Source: Agromyces sp. CF514
GTDB lineage: Bacteria > Actinomycetota > Actinomycetes > Actinomycetales > Microbacteriaceae
Assembly (NCBI RefSeq): GCF_900113185.1
Contig: NZ_FOZD01000002.1
Location: forward strand, 434,001 to 498,000
Direction: 5' to 3'
DNA length: 64,000 nt
Shown: positions 18,006-26,870 of the stretch, one piece after another
How positions within the stretch are numbered: the first letter of the stretch is position 1
Layout of the letters: every line of letters starts with the position of its first letter
Made by a program: the position numbers and the translations under genes
Notes under the pieces: model-generated
The model's database searches: none
What the model saw: only the letters and a program-made list of their open reading frames with translations
Told to the model about the DNA's origin: nothing

Positions 18006-20278
18006 CGTTCTCTCCCCATGCGCGCATGATCACGTCCGACCGGCGCACCGGGTCGGCCCCCGCGCTACGGCGGCGATTCGCGCGCTCGGGCGAGCACGGA
18101 ATGCTCACTGCTGCCGTGCTGCGGGCAACCGCGCTCGGCGTCTGCGAGGTGTTCCTCAACGGCTCGCCCGTCTCGGCCGATGTGCTGACGCCCGGGTGGA
18201 GCAGCTACGAGTGGCGGCTCAGGTACGCGCGATGGGATGTCACCCCGCTCATCGCCGCGACGAACACCATCGGCATCCTCGTCGGCAACGGCTGGTATGC
18301 GGGCAACCTCGGGTTCGCCGGAGGTCATGCGATCTACGGCGACCGGCGGGCGGCGCTCGTACAGCTCGACCTGACCTACGCCGACGGATTCATCGAGACG
18401 ATCGTCAGCGACGAGTCGTGGTCGTCGGGCCCGAGCGCGATCCTCGCCGACGACCTGTACGACGGGCAGACCATCGACGGGCGCGCGGTCGATCCCGAGT
18501 GGGCGACCGATCATGGATCCGAGGACGGATGGGGCGGCGTGCGCGTGGTCGACTTCGATCACGCCGTGCTCACGCCGTACGTCGGCCCGCCGGTGCGACG
18601 CCAGGAATCGATGGAGCCGACCGCGGTCTGGACCTCGCCCTCCGGGCGGACGCTGATCGACTTCGGCCAGAACCTCGCGGGCTGGATCCGCCTTGAGGTG
18701 ACGGGCGACGCAGGCCGGCAGATCACGATCCGGCATGCCGAGGTGCTCGAGCACGAGGAGCTCGGCGTGCGCCCACTCCGCAACGCGGAGGCGACGGATC
18801 GATTCATCCTGAGCGGTGGCGCGGACGTGTTCGAGCCGACGTTCACCTTCCACGGCTTCCGGTACGCCGAGGTCGATGGGTGGCCGGGCACACACGACGA
18901 GCTCGCGTCCGCCGCTCGTGCGATCGTCGTCCACTCGGAGCTGACGCGAACCGGTACGTTCGAGTGCTCCGACCCGCTGCTGAACCGGCTGCACGCGAAC
19001 GTCGTCTGGACGATGCGCGGGAACTTCGTCGACGTTCCCACCGACTGCCCCCAGCGCGATGAGCGCCTGGGCTGGACCGGTGATCTCTCGGCGTTCGCGC
19101 CGACCGCCGCGTACCTCTTCGACGTCGAGGCGTTCCTGCGCGACTGGCTCCTCGACCTGGCCGAGGAGCAGCGGCACGCCGACGGGGTGATCCCGCTCGT
19201 GGTGCCCGACAACATCAAGTACGACTGGCTCGACGAGACCGCCGCGGCGCTCCACCGAGGATCGAGGGTCATGGCGCTCTGGAGCGATGCGGCCTGCTGG
19301 GTGCCGTGGGCCCTCTGGCAGGCCTACGGGGACCGCACGGTGCTCGAGCAGCAGTACGACTCGATGGTCGCGTACGCCCGACTCGTCGACTCGGTGGTCG
19401 GCACACGCGGACTGCTCGACGAGGGCCACCAGTTCGGCGACTGGCTCGACCCCACGGCGCCGCCCGACGCACCCCTCGAGGCGAAGGCGGACAGCTCGGT
19501 CGTGGCCACGGCTTGCGTGTACCGATCGGCGGTCATCGCCGCGGAGGCGGCCGCGGCGCTCGGCCGGGGTGACGACGCCGCCGAGTTCGGCCGACTCGCC
19601 GGCCGCATCCGCGAGGCGTTCACCGACGCCTACGTCGACGGCGGCCGGATCACGAGCGATGCGACGGCGGTCTACGCCCTCGCGATCGCATTCGACCTGC
19701 TCGAGGGCGATGCTCTGGATGCTGCGGGCAGCCGCCTCGCGGAACTCGCCGAGGAGGCGGGCTTCACGGTGACCACCGGGTTCGCGGGCACGCCGTTCAT
19801 CCTCGGTGCGCTCACGAAGACCGGGCACCTCGACGTCGCCTACCGCCTGCTGTTGGAGCAGGAGTGCCCGTCGTGGCTCTACCCCGTGACGATGGGCGCG
19901 ACGACGACCTGGGAGCGGTGGGACTCGATGCTGCCCGACGGGTCGATCAACCCGGGCGAGATGACGAGCTTCAACCACTACGCGTTCGGGGCCGTGGCCG
20001 ACTGGATGCACACGACGGTCGCCGGGCTGTCGCCGCTCGCGCCGGGGTACGAGCAGGTGCTGTTCGCACCACGCCCCGGCGGCGGGCTCACGTGGGCGAA
20101 GGGTGCGCTCGAGACGAGGCACGGCCGGGTCGCGATCTCGTGGAACGTCGATGGCGGTCGACTGGCCGTCGACGTCGAGGTGCCCCAGGGGTGTCGGGCC
20201 GTCATCCGGATTCCGGGCCGGGACGACGAGGCGGTCGGCTCCGGACGGCACTCGCGCGGGGTGCGCTTCGTCGACTGA
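18002..20278 (+). CDS. Alpha-L-rhamnosidase (GH78), short form
   Basis: A 758-residue inverting rhamnosidase. It begins directly in the rhamnosidase N-domain (RATALGVCEVFLNGSPVSADVLTPGWSSYEWR) and lacks the extra N-terminal beta domain present in the second GH78 of this window. The general acid is Glu354 in CPQRDERLGWTGD; the likely base is Glu638 in GATTTWERW. The (alpha/alpha)6 barrel includes VPTDCPQRDE and TSFNHYAFGAVADWM. The start is the ATG that overlaps the GH43 stop (ATGA), so the two are translationally coupled. It would remove terminal rhamnose from glycosides such as flavonoid or saponin sugars. Confidence 0.9.
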   Translation: MTFSPHARMITSDRRTGSAPALRRRFARSGEHGMLTAAVLRATALGVCEVFLNGSPVSADVLTPGWSSYEWRLRYARWDVTPLIAATNTIGILVGNGWYAGNLGFAGGHAIYGDRRAALVQLDLTYADGFIETIVSDESWSSGPSAILADDLYDGQTIDGRAVDPEWATDHGSEDGWGGVRVVDFDHAVLTPYVGPPVRRQESMEPTAVWTSPSGRTLIDFGQNLAGWIRLEVTGDAGRQITIRHAEVLEHEELGVRPLRNAEATDRFILSGGADVFEPTFTFHGFRYAEVDGWPGTHDELASAARAIVVHSELTRTGTFECSDPLLNRLHANVVWTMRGNFVDVPTDCPQRDERLGWTGDLSAFAPTAAYLFDVEAFLRDWLLDLAEEQRHADGVIPLVVPDNIKYDWLDETAAALHRGSRVMALWSDAACWVPWALWQAYGDRTVLEQQYDSMVAYARLVDSVVGTRGLLDEGHQFGDWLDPTAPPDAPLEAKADSSVVATACVYRSAVIAAEAAAALGRGDDAAEFGRLAGRIREAFTDAYVDGGRITSDATAVYALAIAFDLLEGDALDAAGSRLAELAEEAGFTVTTGFAGTPFILGALTKTGHLDVAYRLLLEQECPSWLYPVTMGATTTWERWDSMLPDGSINPGEMTSFNHYAFGAVADWMHTTVAGLSPLAPGYEQVLFAPRPGGGLTWAKGALETRHGRVAISWNVDGGRLAVDVEVPQGCRAVIRIPGRDDEAVGSGRHSRGVRFVD

Positions 20279-20280
20279 GC

Positions 20281-20324
20281 AGTCGGCCGAGTCGGCCGAG
20301 TCGGCCGAGTCGGCCGAGTCGGTC
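20281..20324 (+). repeat. Tandem GAGTCGGCC 9-mer array
   Basis: About five copies of a 9-bp unit (AGTCGGCCG phase) lie just past the GH78 stop codon and before the convergent LacI gene. The last copy degenerates to GAGTCGGTC. Confidence 0.85.
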
Positions 20325-20383
20325 GCGCGGCACGGGGCCCAGTGCTGATCGACGCACTCCCGCCGTCGAAGCGGGCAGCGGGA

Positions 20384-21343
20384 CTAGATCGAGCCGCCGG
20401 GCACGACCCTCAGCGAGGCCTGGCGTTCGGGCGCGCGGGCGGTGTCGGCGTGGCCGGTGATCGCGAGGATGCCGTGGATCGCGGCCTCGGCGGCGATCTC
20501 GAGGTCGTAGTCGACGGTCGTGAGCGGCGGCAGCGTGAGTCGGCCGAGCGTGGTGTGGTCCATGCCGATGAGGGCGAGGTCTTCTGGGACCCGCCAGCCG
20601 CGGCGCGTCGCCGCCGAGAGCAGCGCGGTGGCGACGTCGTCGTTGTAGCAGGCCACGGCGAAGCCGGTGCCGCCGAGCTCGTCGAGGGCGCGGTCGGCGT
20701 CGTCGGGCGTCACGTCGAGTCCGACCGACTCGGGCTCGGGAAGGCCGGCTTCGCGGCACGCCTCACGAAGTCCGTTCTCGCGGTCGGCGCCGAACGGGTC
20801 TTGGCGGGCGTCGGCCAGGTGGGCGAACGCGAGTCGCCGGTGGCCATGGGCGATGAGCGTGCGCCCCTGCAGGAGCCCGATGGCGTGGTTGTAGTCGAAG
20901 AAGTTCGTCGAACTCGGGTCGAGCCCGGTCACGCCGCGATCGCCGATCAGGGCGCGCTCCTCGTCGGTGAAGCGGGTGAGCGAGAACACCGCGGCGGGCT
21001 TCATGCTCGAGATGACGCGCCCGAGCGAGGCGGTCGACGGCGTCGCGAGTCGGAGCACGAGCGTGAGGCCGTGTGCGGCGAGCTCGTCGGTCATGCGGCT
21101 GAAGAAGTCCTGCAGGGTGGCGCCGAACGTGGTGTGGGGGATCAGCGCGATGACGAAGTCGCTCGATCCGCGCGCGAGCGTGCGGCCCGCCGACGACGGT
21201 TCGTAGCCGAGCTCGAGGGCAGCCTGGTTGACGCGATCGCGGGTGGCCTCGGCGAATCTCTGGCCGCGGCCGTTCAGGATCTGGCTCACCGTCGCGCGCG
21301 AGACGCCGGCGTGCTTGGCGACGTCTTCGCTGGTGGTGATCAT
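20384..21343 (-). CDS. LacI-family transcriptional regulator
   Basis: A 319-residue repressor with the LacI helix-turn-helix at the N-terminus (TSEDVAKHAGVSRATVSQILNG), hinge helix near residues 47-60 and periplasmic-binding-protein-like sugar domain (VIALIPHTTFGATLQDFF to LRVVPGG). TAGGCT (complement of 21351-21356) lies 7 nt before ATG 21343, so the mRNA is leaderless. A candidate operator (21361-21377) sits just upstream of that -10, in its spacer, so it probably represses itself. It is divergent from the GH2-led operon, its probable main target. Confidence 0.92.
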   Translation of the reverse strand: MITTSEDVAKHAGVSRATVSQILNGRGQRFAEATRDRVNQAALELGYEPSSAGRTLARGSSDFVIALIPHTTFGATLQDFFSRMTDELAAHGLTLVLRLATPSTASLGRVISSMKPAAVFSLTRFTDEERALIGDRGVTGLDPSSTNFFDYNHAIGLLQGRTLIAHGHRRLAFAHLADARQDPFGADRENGLREACREAGLPEPESVGLDVTPDDADRALDELGGTGFAVACYNDDVATALLSAATRRGWRVPEDLALIGMDHTTLGRLTLPPLTTVDYDLEIAAEAAIHGILAITGHADTARAPERQASLRVVPGGSI

Positions 21344-21360
21344 GCGCGAAAGCCTATCGC

Positions 21361-21377
21361 GGTTGACGCGCGTAACC
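21361..21377. promoter_or_regulatory. LacI operator site 1
   Basis: GGTTGACGCGCGTAACC, a near-palindrome around ACGCGCGT. It lies in the promoter of the LacI gene itself. It matches two further copies at 21419-21433 and 21455-21469. Confidence 0.65.
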
Positions 21378-21418
21378 GAGGAACGCCGGAGAACCGGCAT
21401 CCGAGTGTCGGCCTGCTG

Positions 21419-21433
21419 TTGACGCGCGTTACC
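21419..21433. promoter_or_regulatory. LacI operator site 2, overlapping the GH2 -35
   Basis: TTGACGCGCGTTACC. Its first six bases (TTGACG) are a good -35 hexamer for the GH2 promoter, so a bound repressor would block RNA polymerase. Confidence 0.65.
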
Positions 21434-21439
21434 TGGTGT

Positions 21440-21449
21440 GGTTTACTCC
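21440..21449 (+). promoter_or_regulatory. GGTTTACTCC motif / -10 region of the GH2 promoter
   Basis: TTTACT (21442-21447) is spaced 17 bp from the TTGACG -35 and may be the -10. The full 10-mer recurs upstream of the MFS gene at 13646. Confidence 0.4.
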
Positions 21450-21454
21450 TCGAA

Positions 21455-21469
21455 GTAACGCGCGATACC
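21455..21469. promoter_or_regulatory. LacI operator site 3
   Basis: GTAACGCGCGATACC, in reverse orientation to site 2 and about 54 bp upstream of the GH2 start codon. The spacing of the three sites would allow cooperative or looped binding. Confidence 0.6.
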
Positions 21470-21522
21470 TGATCCATCGATCCGGCCTCCGCACCACCCG
21501 CCGATGAAGTTGGAGCCCCTCG

Positions 21523-24033
21523 ATGACGAGTACCGAGACCGTGACCGCCCCGGATCGCGTCGACCCCTCGCGGGTGGCGTTCAACACGGGCTGGAGCTTC
21601 CGCACGAAGGTGACCGCCTTCCAGGAGCTCGGCGGCGCCGGCGCCACCGGCTGGACCGAGGTGCTGCTGCCGCACGACGCGCTCATCGGCACCGAGCGTT
21701 CGGCCGACGCACCGCGCGGCGACACCACGGCGTACTTCGCCGGCGGCTCGTTCGAGTACCGCAAGACCTTCACCGTGCCCGCCGAGGCTCGCGGCTCCCG
21801 CATGCTGCTCGAGTTCGACGGCGTCTACCGCGACGCGATGGTCTACGTGAACGGCGCCCTCGCCGGGCAGCACGCGTTCGGCACCTCGCGTTTCGCCGTG
21901 CGCATCGACCCCTATGTCGACTTCGGCGCCGAGAACGAGGTGCGGGTCGAGTGCCGCACCCACCTCGACAGCCGCTGGTACGCGGGTGCCGGCATCCACC
22001 GCGACGTGCACCTGATCACCAAGGCGCCGCTGCACATCGCGCACGACGGCGTTCGCGTGACGACCCCGGATGTCGATGCCGACCGCGCGATCGTCGAGGT
22101 CGCCGTGACGGTCGAGAACGACGGCCCCGTCACCGCGACGGTGCGCCTGAGCGCGGCCGTCGTCGAGGAGGACATCGCCGAGGTCGCCTCGGGCAGCACG
22201 CCGGTCACGCTCCTCCCCGGTGAGCGTCAGGTCGCGCGACTCCGGCTCCCGGTTCCGAGCCCCGCGCTCTGGAGCGTCGAGGACCCGTCGCTGTACGCGC
22301 TGCGCCTGCAGCTCACCGAGGTCGGGAGGGCGGATGTCGCGGACGGCCCCATCGACGAGGAACGGGTGAGCTTCGGCATCCGCACCCTGCAGCTCGACCC
22401 GCAGAAGGGCCTGCGCATCAACGGGCGCGAGGTGAAGCTGCGCGGCGCGTGCATCCACTCCGACAACGGCCCGCTCGGCGCCGTCTCGATCGCCCGCGCC
22501 GAGGAGCGCCGGGTGCAGGCGCTGAAGGACGCCGGGTTCAACGCGATCCGCAGCGCCCACAACCCCGCCAGCAGCGCCCTGCTCGCGGCCTGCGACCGGC
22601 TCGGCATGCTCGTCATGGACGAGAGCTTCGACATGTGGACCTCCGGCAAGAGCGACTTCGACACCGCCTCCGACTTCTCCCAGTGGTGGGAGCGCGACCT
22701 CGAGGCGCTCGTCGCCAAGGACTTCAACCACCCCAGCGTCATCATGTACTCGATCGGCAACGAGATCCCCGAGACGGGCAACCGCTTCGGCGCCGCGATC
22801 GGGCGCAGGCTGGCCGAGAAGATCCGCTCGCTCGACGACACCCGGTACATCACCAACGGCATCAACGGGTTCGTCTCGATGCTCGACACGATCATCCCGA
22901 TGATGCAGGCGAACCGGGCCGCGGCCGCGGACGCCGGCCCCGCGGGCGTGAACGGCATGATGGCCGGGTTCGGGCAGATGATGAGCCGCATCCAGGCCTC
23001 GCCGCAGGCCACCGAACGCGTCGAGGAGTCGTTCGCGGTGCTCGACATCGCGGGCATGAACTACGGCGATGCGCGCTACGAGCTCGACCGCGAGCTGTTC
23101 CCGAACCGCATCATCGTGGGCGCCGAGACCTGGCCGACCGACATCGACAAGAACTGGGCGCTCGTCACGGCGAACAGCCACGTGCTCGGCGACTTCACCT
23201 GGACCGGCTGGGACTACCTCGGCGAGACGGGCATCGGCGTCGTCAAGTACGCCGACGACGGCGCCCGCGGCCAGGCCTCGTTCGCGACCGGGTTCCCGGG
23301 CCTGACCGCCTGGTGCGGCGACCTCGACATCACGGGCTTCCGCCGCCCGGCGTCGTACTACCGCGAGATCGTGTTCGGCCTGCGCTCCGAGCCCTACATC
23401 GCCGTGCAGCGGCCCGAGCACCACGGCAAGGACATCGCCGTCGCCACGCCGTGGGCCTGGACCGACTCGATCGGCAGTTGGTCGTGGGCCGGCTTCGAGG
23501 GCCGCCCCATCCACGTCGAGGTCTACGCCGACGCCGACGAGGTCGAGCTGCGGCTCGACGGGGCGCCCCTCGGCCGCGCGACGGTGGGGGAGTCGCGGAA
23601 GTTCCGCGCCGACTTCGAGACGGTCTACCGGCCGGGCGAGCTCGTCGCGGTCGCCTACCGCGACGGCGTCGAGACCGGCCGCACCGCGCTGGCTGCGGCA
23701 TCCGAGGCCTTCGACCTGCGCGTGCTCGCCGACCGCACGAGCCTGCGCGCCGACGGCACCGACCTCGCCTACCTCGCGATCGAACTGACCGACGAGCACG
23801 GCACCGTGCACGCCACGCACGACCGCACCGTGACCGTGACCGTGGTCGGCCCGGCCGTGCTCGCGCTCGGCAGCGGCGCACCGATCACCGAGGAGGGCTT
23901 CACCGCTCCGCAGCACCGCACCTTCGACGGGCGGGCGCTCGCGATCGTCCGCCCGACGGGCGCCGGCGAGATCACCGTCACCGTGACGGCGGACGGGTGC
24001 GCACCGGCATCCGTCGCCCTGAGCGTGGACTAG
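21523..24033 (+). CDS. Glycoside hydrolase family 2 (beta-galactosidase-like)
   Basis: A retaining beta-glycosidase of 836 residues. It has the GH2 sugar-binding domain (about 50-180, with YFAGGSFEYRKTF and DGVYRDAMVYVNG), an Ig-like domain, and a TIM barrel with acid/base Glu414 in GNEIPE and probable nucleophile Glu535 in VGAETWP. Further Ig-like domains follow, one like the DUF4982 type found in beta-galactosidases. No signal peptide. It opens the LacI-controlled operon. Galactosidase is the best guess; glucuronidase or mannosidase activity cannot be excluded by sequence alone. Confidence 0.88.
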   Translation: MTSTETVTAPDRVDPSRVAFNTGWSFRTKVTAFQELGGAGATGWTEVLLPHDALIGTERSADAPRGDTTAYFAGGSFEYRKTFTVPAEARGSRMLLEFDGVYRDAMVYVNGALAGQHAFGTSRFAVRIDPYVDFGAENEVRVECRTHLDSRWYAGAGIHRDVHLITKAPLHIAHDGVRVTTPDVDADRAIVEVAVTVENDGPVTATVRLSAAVVEEDIAEVASGSTPVTLLPGERQVARLRLPVPSPALWSVEDPSLYALRLQLTEVGRADVADGPIDEERVSFGIRTLQLDPQKGLRINGREVKLRGACIHSDNGPLGAVSIARAEERRVQALKDAGFNAIRSAHNPASSALLAACDRLGMLVMDESFDMWTSGKSDFDTASDFSQWWERDLEALVAKDFNHPSVIMYSIGNEIPETGNRFGAAIGRRLAEKIRSLDDTRYITNGINGFVSMLDTIIPMMQANRAAAADAGPAGVNGMMAGFGQMMSRIQASPQATERVEESFAVLDIAGMNYGDARYELDRELFPNRIIVGAETWPTDIDKNWALVTANSHVLGDFTWTGWDYLGETGIGVVKYADDGARGQASFATGFPGLTAWCGDLDITGFRRPASYYREIVFGLRSEPYIAVQRPEHHGKDIAVATPWAWTDSIGSWSWAGFEGRPIHVEVYADADEVELRLDGAPLGRATVGESRKFRADFETVYRPGELVAVAYRDGVETGRTALAAASEAFDLRVLADRTSLRADGTDLAYLAIELTDEHGTVHATHDRTVTVTVVGPAVLALGSGAPITEEGFTAPQHRTFDGRALAIVRPTGAGEITVTVTADGCAPASVALSVD

Positions 24034-24122
24034 CCGCCCGACCGGCGGCCCGCCCGGTCGGCCGGACCACCACCCACCAGCCCCCGCACCACCCCAGCCC
24101 CACCTGACAAAGGAGTCCCATC

Positions 24123-25520
24123 ATGAACAACGACCTCGACACCGGCACCCCCCAGCCGGGCGCCGACCCGCTGGGCGCCGCGCTCGCCGACGCCGAAGGC
24201 GGCCCCCTCGGCCGCATGGTCGGCGCAGGCGAACCCGACTTCGACGACGTGACCCCGACCGGCTCGGTCATCGTGCGCGAGCGGGTCAGCGCCGGCTACA
24301 TCTGGCTGCTGATCATCGCGACGCTCGGCTCGTACGCCGCGCTCGTCGCCCCGATCGGCATCTCGCTGTCGCTCCGCGTGCAGGAGCTCGCGCCCGAGAA
24401 CATCGAACTGCTCGGCTACGTGGTCGGCGTCGGAGCCATCGCCGCCGCGATCTCGCAGCCGCTGGTCGGCATGTGGAGCGACCGCACGCGGTCGCGCCTC
24501 GGCCGCCGTCGCCCCTTCGCGATCGGCGGCACGATCGTCGGCCTGATCGGCCTGGCCCTGATGGCGGCGGCTCCGAGCGTGCCGGTGCTCGCCCTGGCCT
24601 GGGTCGTCACCCAGCTCGGCTGGGCGACCGTGCTCAGCTCGCTGCTGCTCTCGCAGGCCGACCGCCTGCCCGAGGAGCAGCGCGGAAAGGTCGCCGGCCT
24701 CAGCGGCTTCACGCAGATGATCGCGTCGGTGCTCGGCGTCGGGATCGCCAGCGCGTTCATCGGCAACAGCTTCCTGGTCTTCCTCGTGCCCGGTCTGATC
24801 GGCGCCGTCGCGCTGACCCTCTGGGTCACGCTCGTCAAGGAGCCGAGCAGTCGCGACCTCGTCGTCGAGCAGAAGCTCACGCTCGGCCGCGCCCTCAAGG
24901 ACATGGTCTTCAACCCGAAGCAGCACCCCGACTTCGCGTGGAACTGGCTCGGCCGCCTCTTCTTCATGTTCGGCGTCACGTTCGCGACCACGTTCACGAC
25001 GCTGTTCTTCGCGTCGCGCCTCAGCGAGGGCGGCCAGGTCGCCGACATCGGCGGGCTCATCACGATCCTGTCGCTGTTCGGCGTGGTCGCCACGGCCGGT
25101 GGCGCCATCCTCGGCGGATTCCTGTCGGACAAGCTCAAGCGTCGCCGCTTCTTCGTACTCCTCGCGGGTCTCGCGTTCACCGCGGGTGCCATCGTCATGG
25201 CCTTCGGCGGCTCGAACGCGACCGTGCTCATCGTCGGATCGGTGGTCACCAGCATCGGCCTCGGCGTGTTCTCGGCGGTGGACCAGGCGATCGTGCTCGA
25301 CGTGCTGCCCGAGCGCGACACCGAGGCCGGCCGCTACATGGGCATCAACGGGTACTCCACGACCATCGCCCAGGCGATCGCGCCGATCGTCGCGGCCCCG
25401 CTGCTGCTGATCGGCGTCGAGGGCGCCGACAAGAACTTCGGGCTGCTGTTCATCGTCGCGGCGGCCTGCACGCTCATCGGCGGCAACATCGTCATGATCT
25501 TCGTGCGCAGCGCGAAATAG
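24123..25520 (+). CDS. MFS/GPH-type sugar or glycoside symporter
   Basis: A 465-residue carrier with about 12 spans after a 55-residue hydrophilic N-terminus. The motif SDRTRSRLGRRRPFAIGG after span 2 is shared with the carrier at 12198-13646, so the two loci use related importers. A second copy in the other half reads SDKLKRRRFF. It has an AAAGGAG ribosome site. It lies between GH2 and GH1 and is the likely uptake system for the intact glycoside handled by this operon. No ABC sugar transporter is present. Confidence 0.87.
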   Translation: MNNDLDTGTPQPGADPLGAALADAEGGPLGRMVGAGEPDFDDVTPTGSVIVRERVSAGYIWLLIIATLGSYAALVAPIGISLSLRVQELAPENIELLGYVVGVGAIAAAISQPLVGMWSDRTRSRLGRRRPFAIGGTIVGLIGLALMAAAPSVPVLALAWVVTQLGWATVLSSLLLSQADRLPEEQRGKVAGLSGFTQMIASVLGVGIASAFIGNSFLVFLVPGLIGAVALTLWVTLVKEPSSRDLVVEQKLTLGRALKDMVFNPKQHPDFAWNWLGRLFFMFGVTFATTFTTLFFASRLSEGGQVADIGGLITILSLFGVVATAGGAILGGFLSDKLKRRRFFVLLAGLAFTAGAIVMAFGGSNATVLIVGSVVTSIGLGVFSAVDQAIVLDVLPERDTEAGRYMGINGYSTTIAQAIAPIVAAPLLLIGVEGADKNFGLLFIVAAACTLIGGNIVMIFVRSAK

Positions 25521-25634
25521 GCGAGCGGATGCCGGTGGCCGGCCGTTCACGCGATCGGCCGGCCCGCGGCATCCGAGGTCCGCGAAGGCAACCTGCTCCC
25601 GCACACCCTGGAACCGCACGAAAGGCACGACGAC

Positions 25635-26870
25635 ATGACCGGATTCCCGACCCCGTTCCTCTGGGGCGCTTCGACGGCCCCGCACCAGATCGAGGGCGGC
25701 AACGTCAACAGCGACTGGTGGGCGCGCGAGGGCCTGATGCCCGGGATGGAGCTCAGCGGCGACGCGGTCGACGGCTATCACCGATACGCGGAGGACATCG
25801 GCCTGCTCGCGGACGCCGGCCTGACCGCCTACCGGTTCGGCCTCGAGTGGGCGCGGATCGAGCCGCGCGAGGGCCAGTTCTCGAATGCGGAACTCGCGCA
25901 CTACCGACGTGTGATCGATGCGTGCCTCGACGCCGGCGTGGCGCCGGTCGTCACGCTCAACCACTTCAGCGTGCCGCGCTGGTTCGCCGAAGCGGGCGGA
26001 TGGTCCGCGCCCGAGTCGACGGAGCGGTTCGCCGCCTACGTGGCCCGGGTGACCGACATCCTCGACGATGTCGAGTGGGTCGTCACGATCAACGAGCCGA
26101 ACATGATGGCCATGATGGTCATGCTCCAGGAAGCGGCGCGCGCCGGCCAGATGTCGGAGTGGCAGAGCCCGACCGTCGGTTCCGACGGCGCCGAGCCGTC
26201 GCGCGACGCGATCGCGCAGAGCCTGCCCGTGCCGAAGCCCGAGTACGCCGCGCCGTTCATCGCCGCCCACCACGCGGCGCGCGCCGTCCTTCGCGAGCGC
26301 ACGACGGCCAAGATCGGCTGGTCGATCGCGAACGGCGCCTTCTGGGCGGAGACCGAGCATGCGGCGAAGCTCGCCCAGGTGCGCCGCGACTACGAGGACC
26401 TCTACCTCGAGGCATCCGCGGGCGACGACTTCGTCGGCGTGCAGTCGTACTCGACACAGGAGGTCGACGACAACGGGCTCGTCCCGCACCCGCCGCACCC
26501 CGACAACACGCTCGTCGGCACCGCCTACCGCCCCGATGCACTCGGTATCGCCGTGCGCCACGCGGCGGAGGTCACCGGCCTGCCGGTGCTCGTCACCGAG
26601 AACGGCATCGCGACCGCCGACGACGCGCGCCGGATCGCCTACACGACCGACGCCCTCGAGGGCCTCGCAAACGCGATCACCGACGGCGTCGACGTGCGCG
26701 GCTACCTGCACTGGACGCTGCTCGACAACTACGAGTGGGGTCACTGGGGCCCGACCTTCGGATTGATCGCGGCCGACCGCACGACCTTCGTCCGCACCCC
26801 GAAGCCCAGCCTCGCGTGGCTCGGCGGCATCGCACGCAGCAACGGGGCCGACCTGCCGGAGCGATCGTGA
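25635..26870 (+). CDS. Beta-glucosidase, glycoside hydrolase family 1
   Basis: A retaining GH1 TIM-barrel enzyme. The N-terminal signature FLWGASTAPHQIEGG is present, with acid/base Glu154 in TINEPN, nucleophile Glu322 in VTENG, and aglycone-site WTLLDNYEW near the end. At 411 residues it is slightly shorter than usual (about 440-480). Cytoplasmic. Its TGA overlaps the GTG of the following oxidoreductase by four bases. The exact sugar (glucose, fucose, galactose) is not certain. Confidence 0.9.
   Translation: MTGFPTPFLWGASTAPHQIEGGNVNSDWWAREGLMPGMELSGDAVDGYHRYAEDIGLLADAGLTAYRFGLEWARIEPREGQFSNAELAHYRRVIDACLDAGVAPVVTLNHFSVPRWFAEAGGWSAPESTERFAAYVARVTDILDDVEWVVTINEPNMMAMMVMLQEAARAGQMSEWQSPTVGSDGAEPSRDAIAQSLPVPKPEYAAPFIAAHHAARAVLRERTTAKIGWSIANGAFWAETEHAAKLAQVRRDYEDLYLEASAGDDFVGVQSYSTQEVDDNGLVPHPPHPDNTLVGTAYRPDALGIAVRHAAEVTGLPVLVTENGIATADDARRIAYTTDALEGLANAITDGVDVRGYLHWTLLDNYEWGHWGPTFGLIAADRTTFVRTPKPSLAWLGGIARSNGADLPERS

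Noticed and set aside
21340..23916. An 858-codon leftward frame antisense to the GH2 gene
   Set aside because: It mirrors the GH2 coding frame and crosses the LacI operator region; no conserved domain is seen.
24030..26744. A 904-codon leftward frame antisense to MFS and GH1
   Set aside because: Charged repetitive translation without domains, opposite two clear genes.
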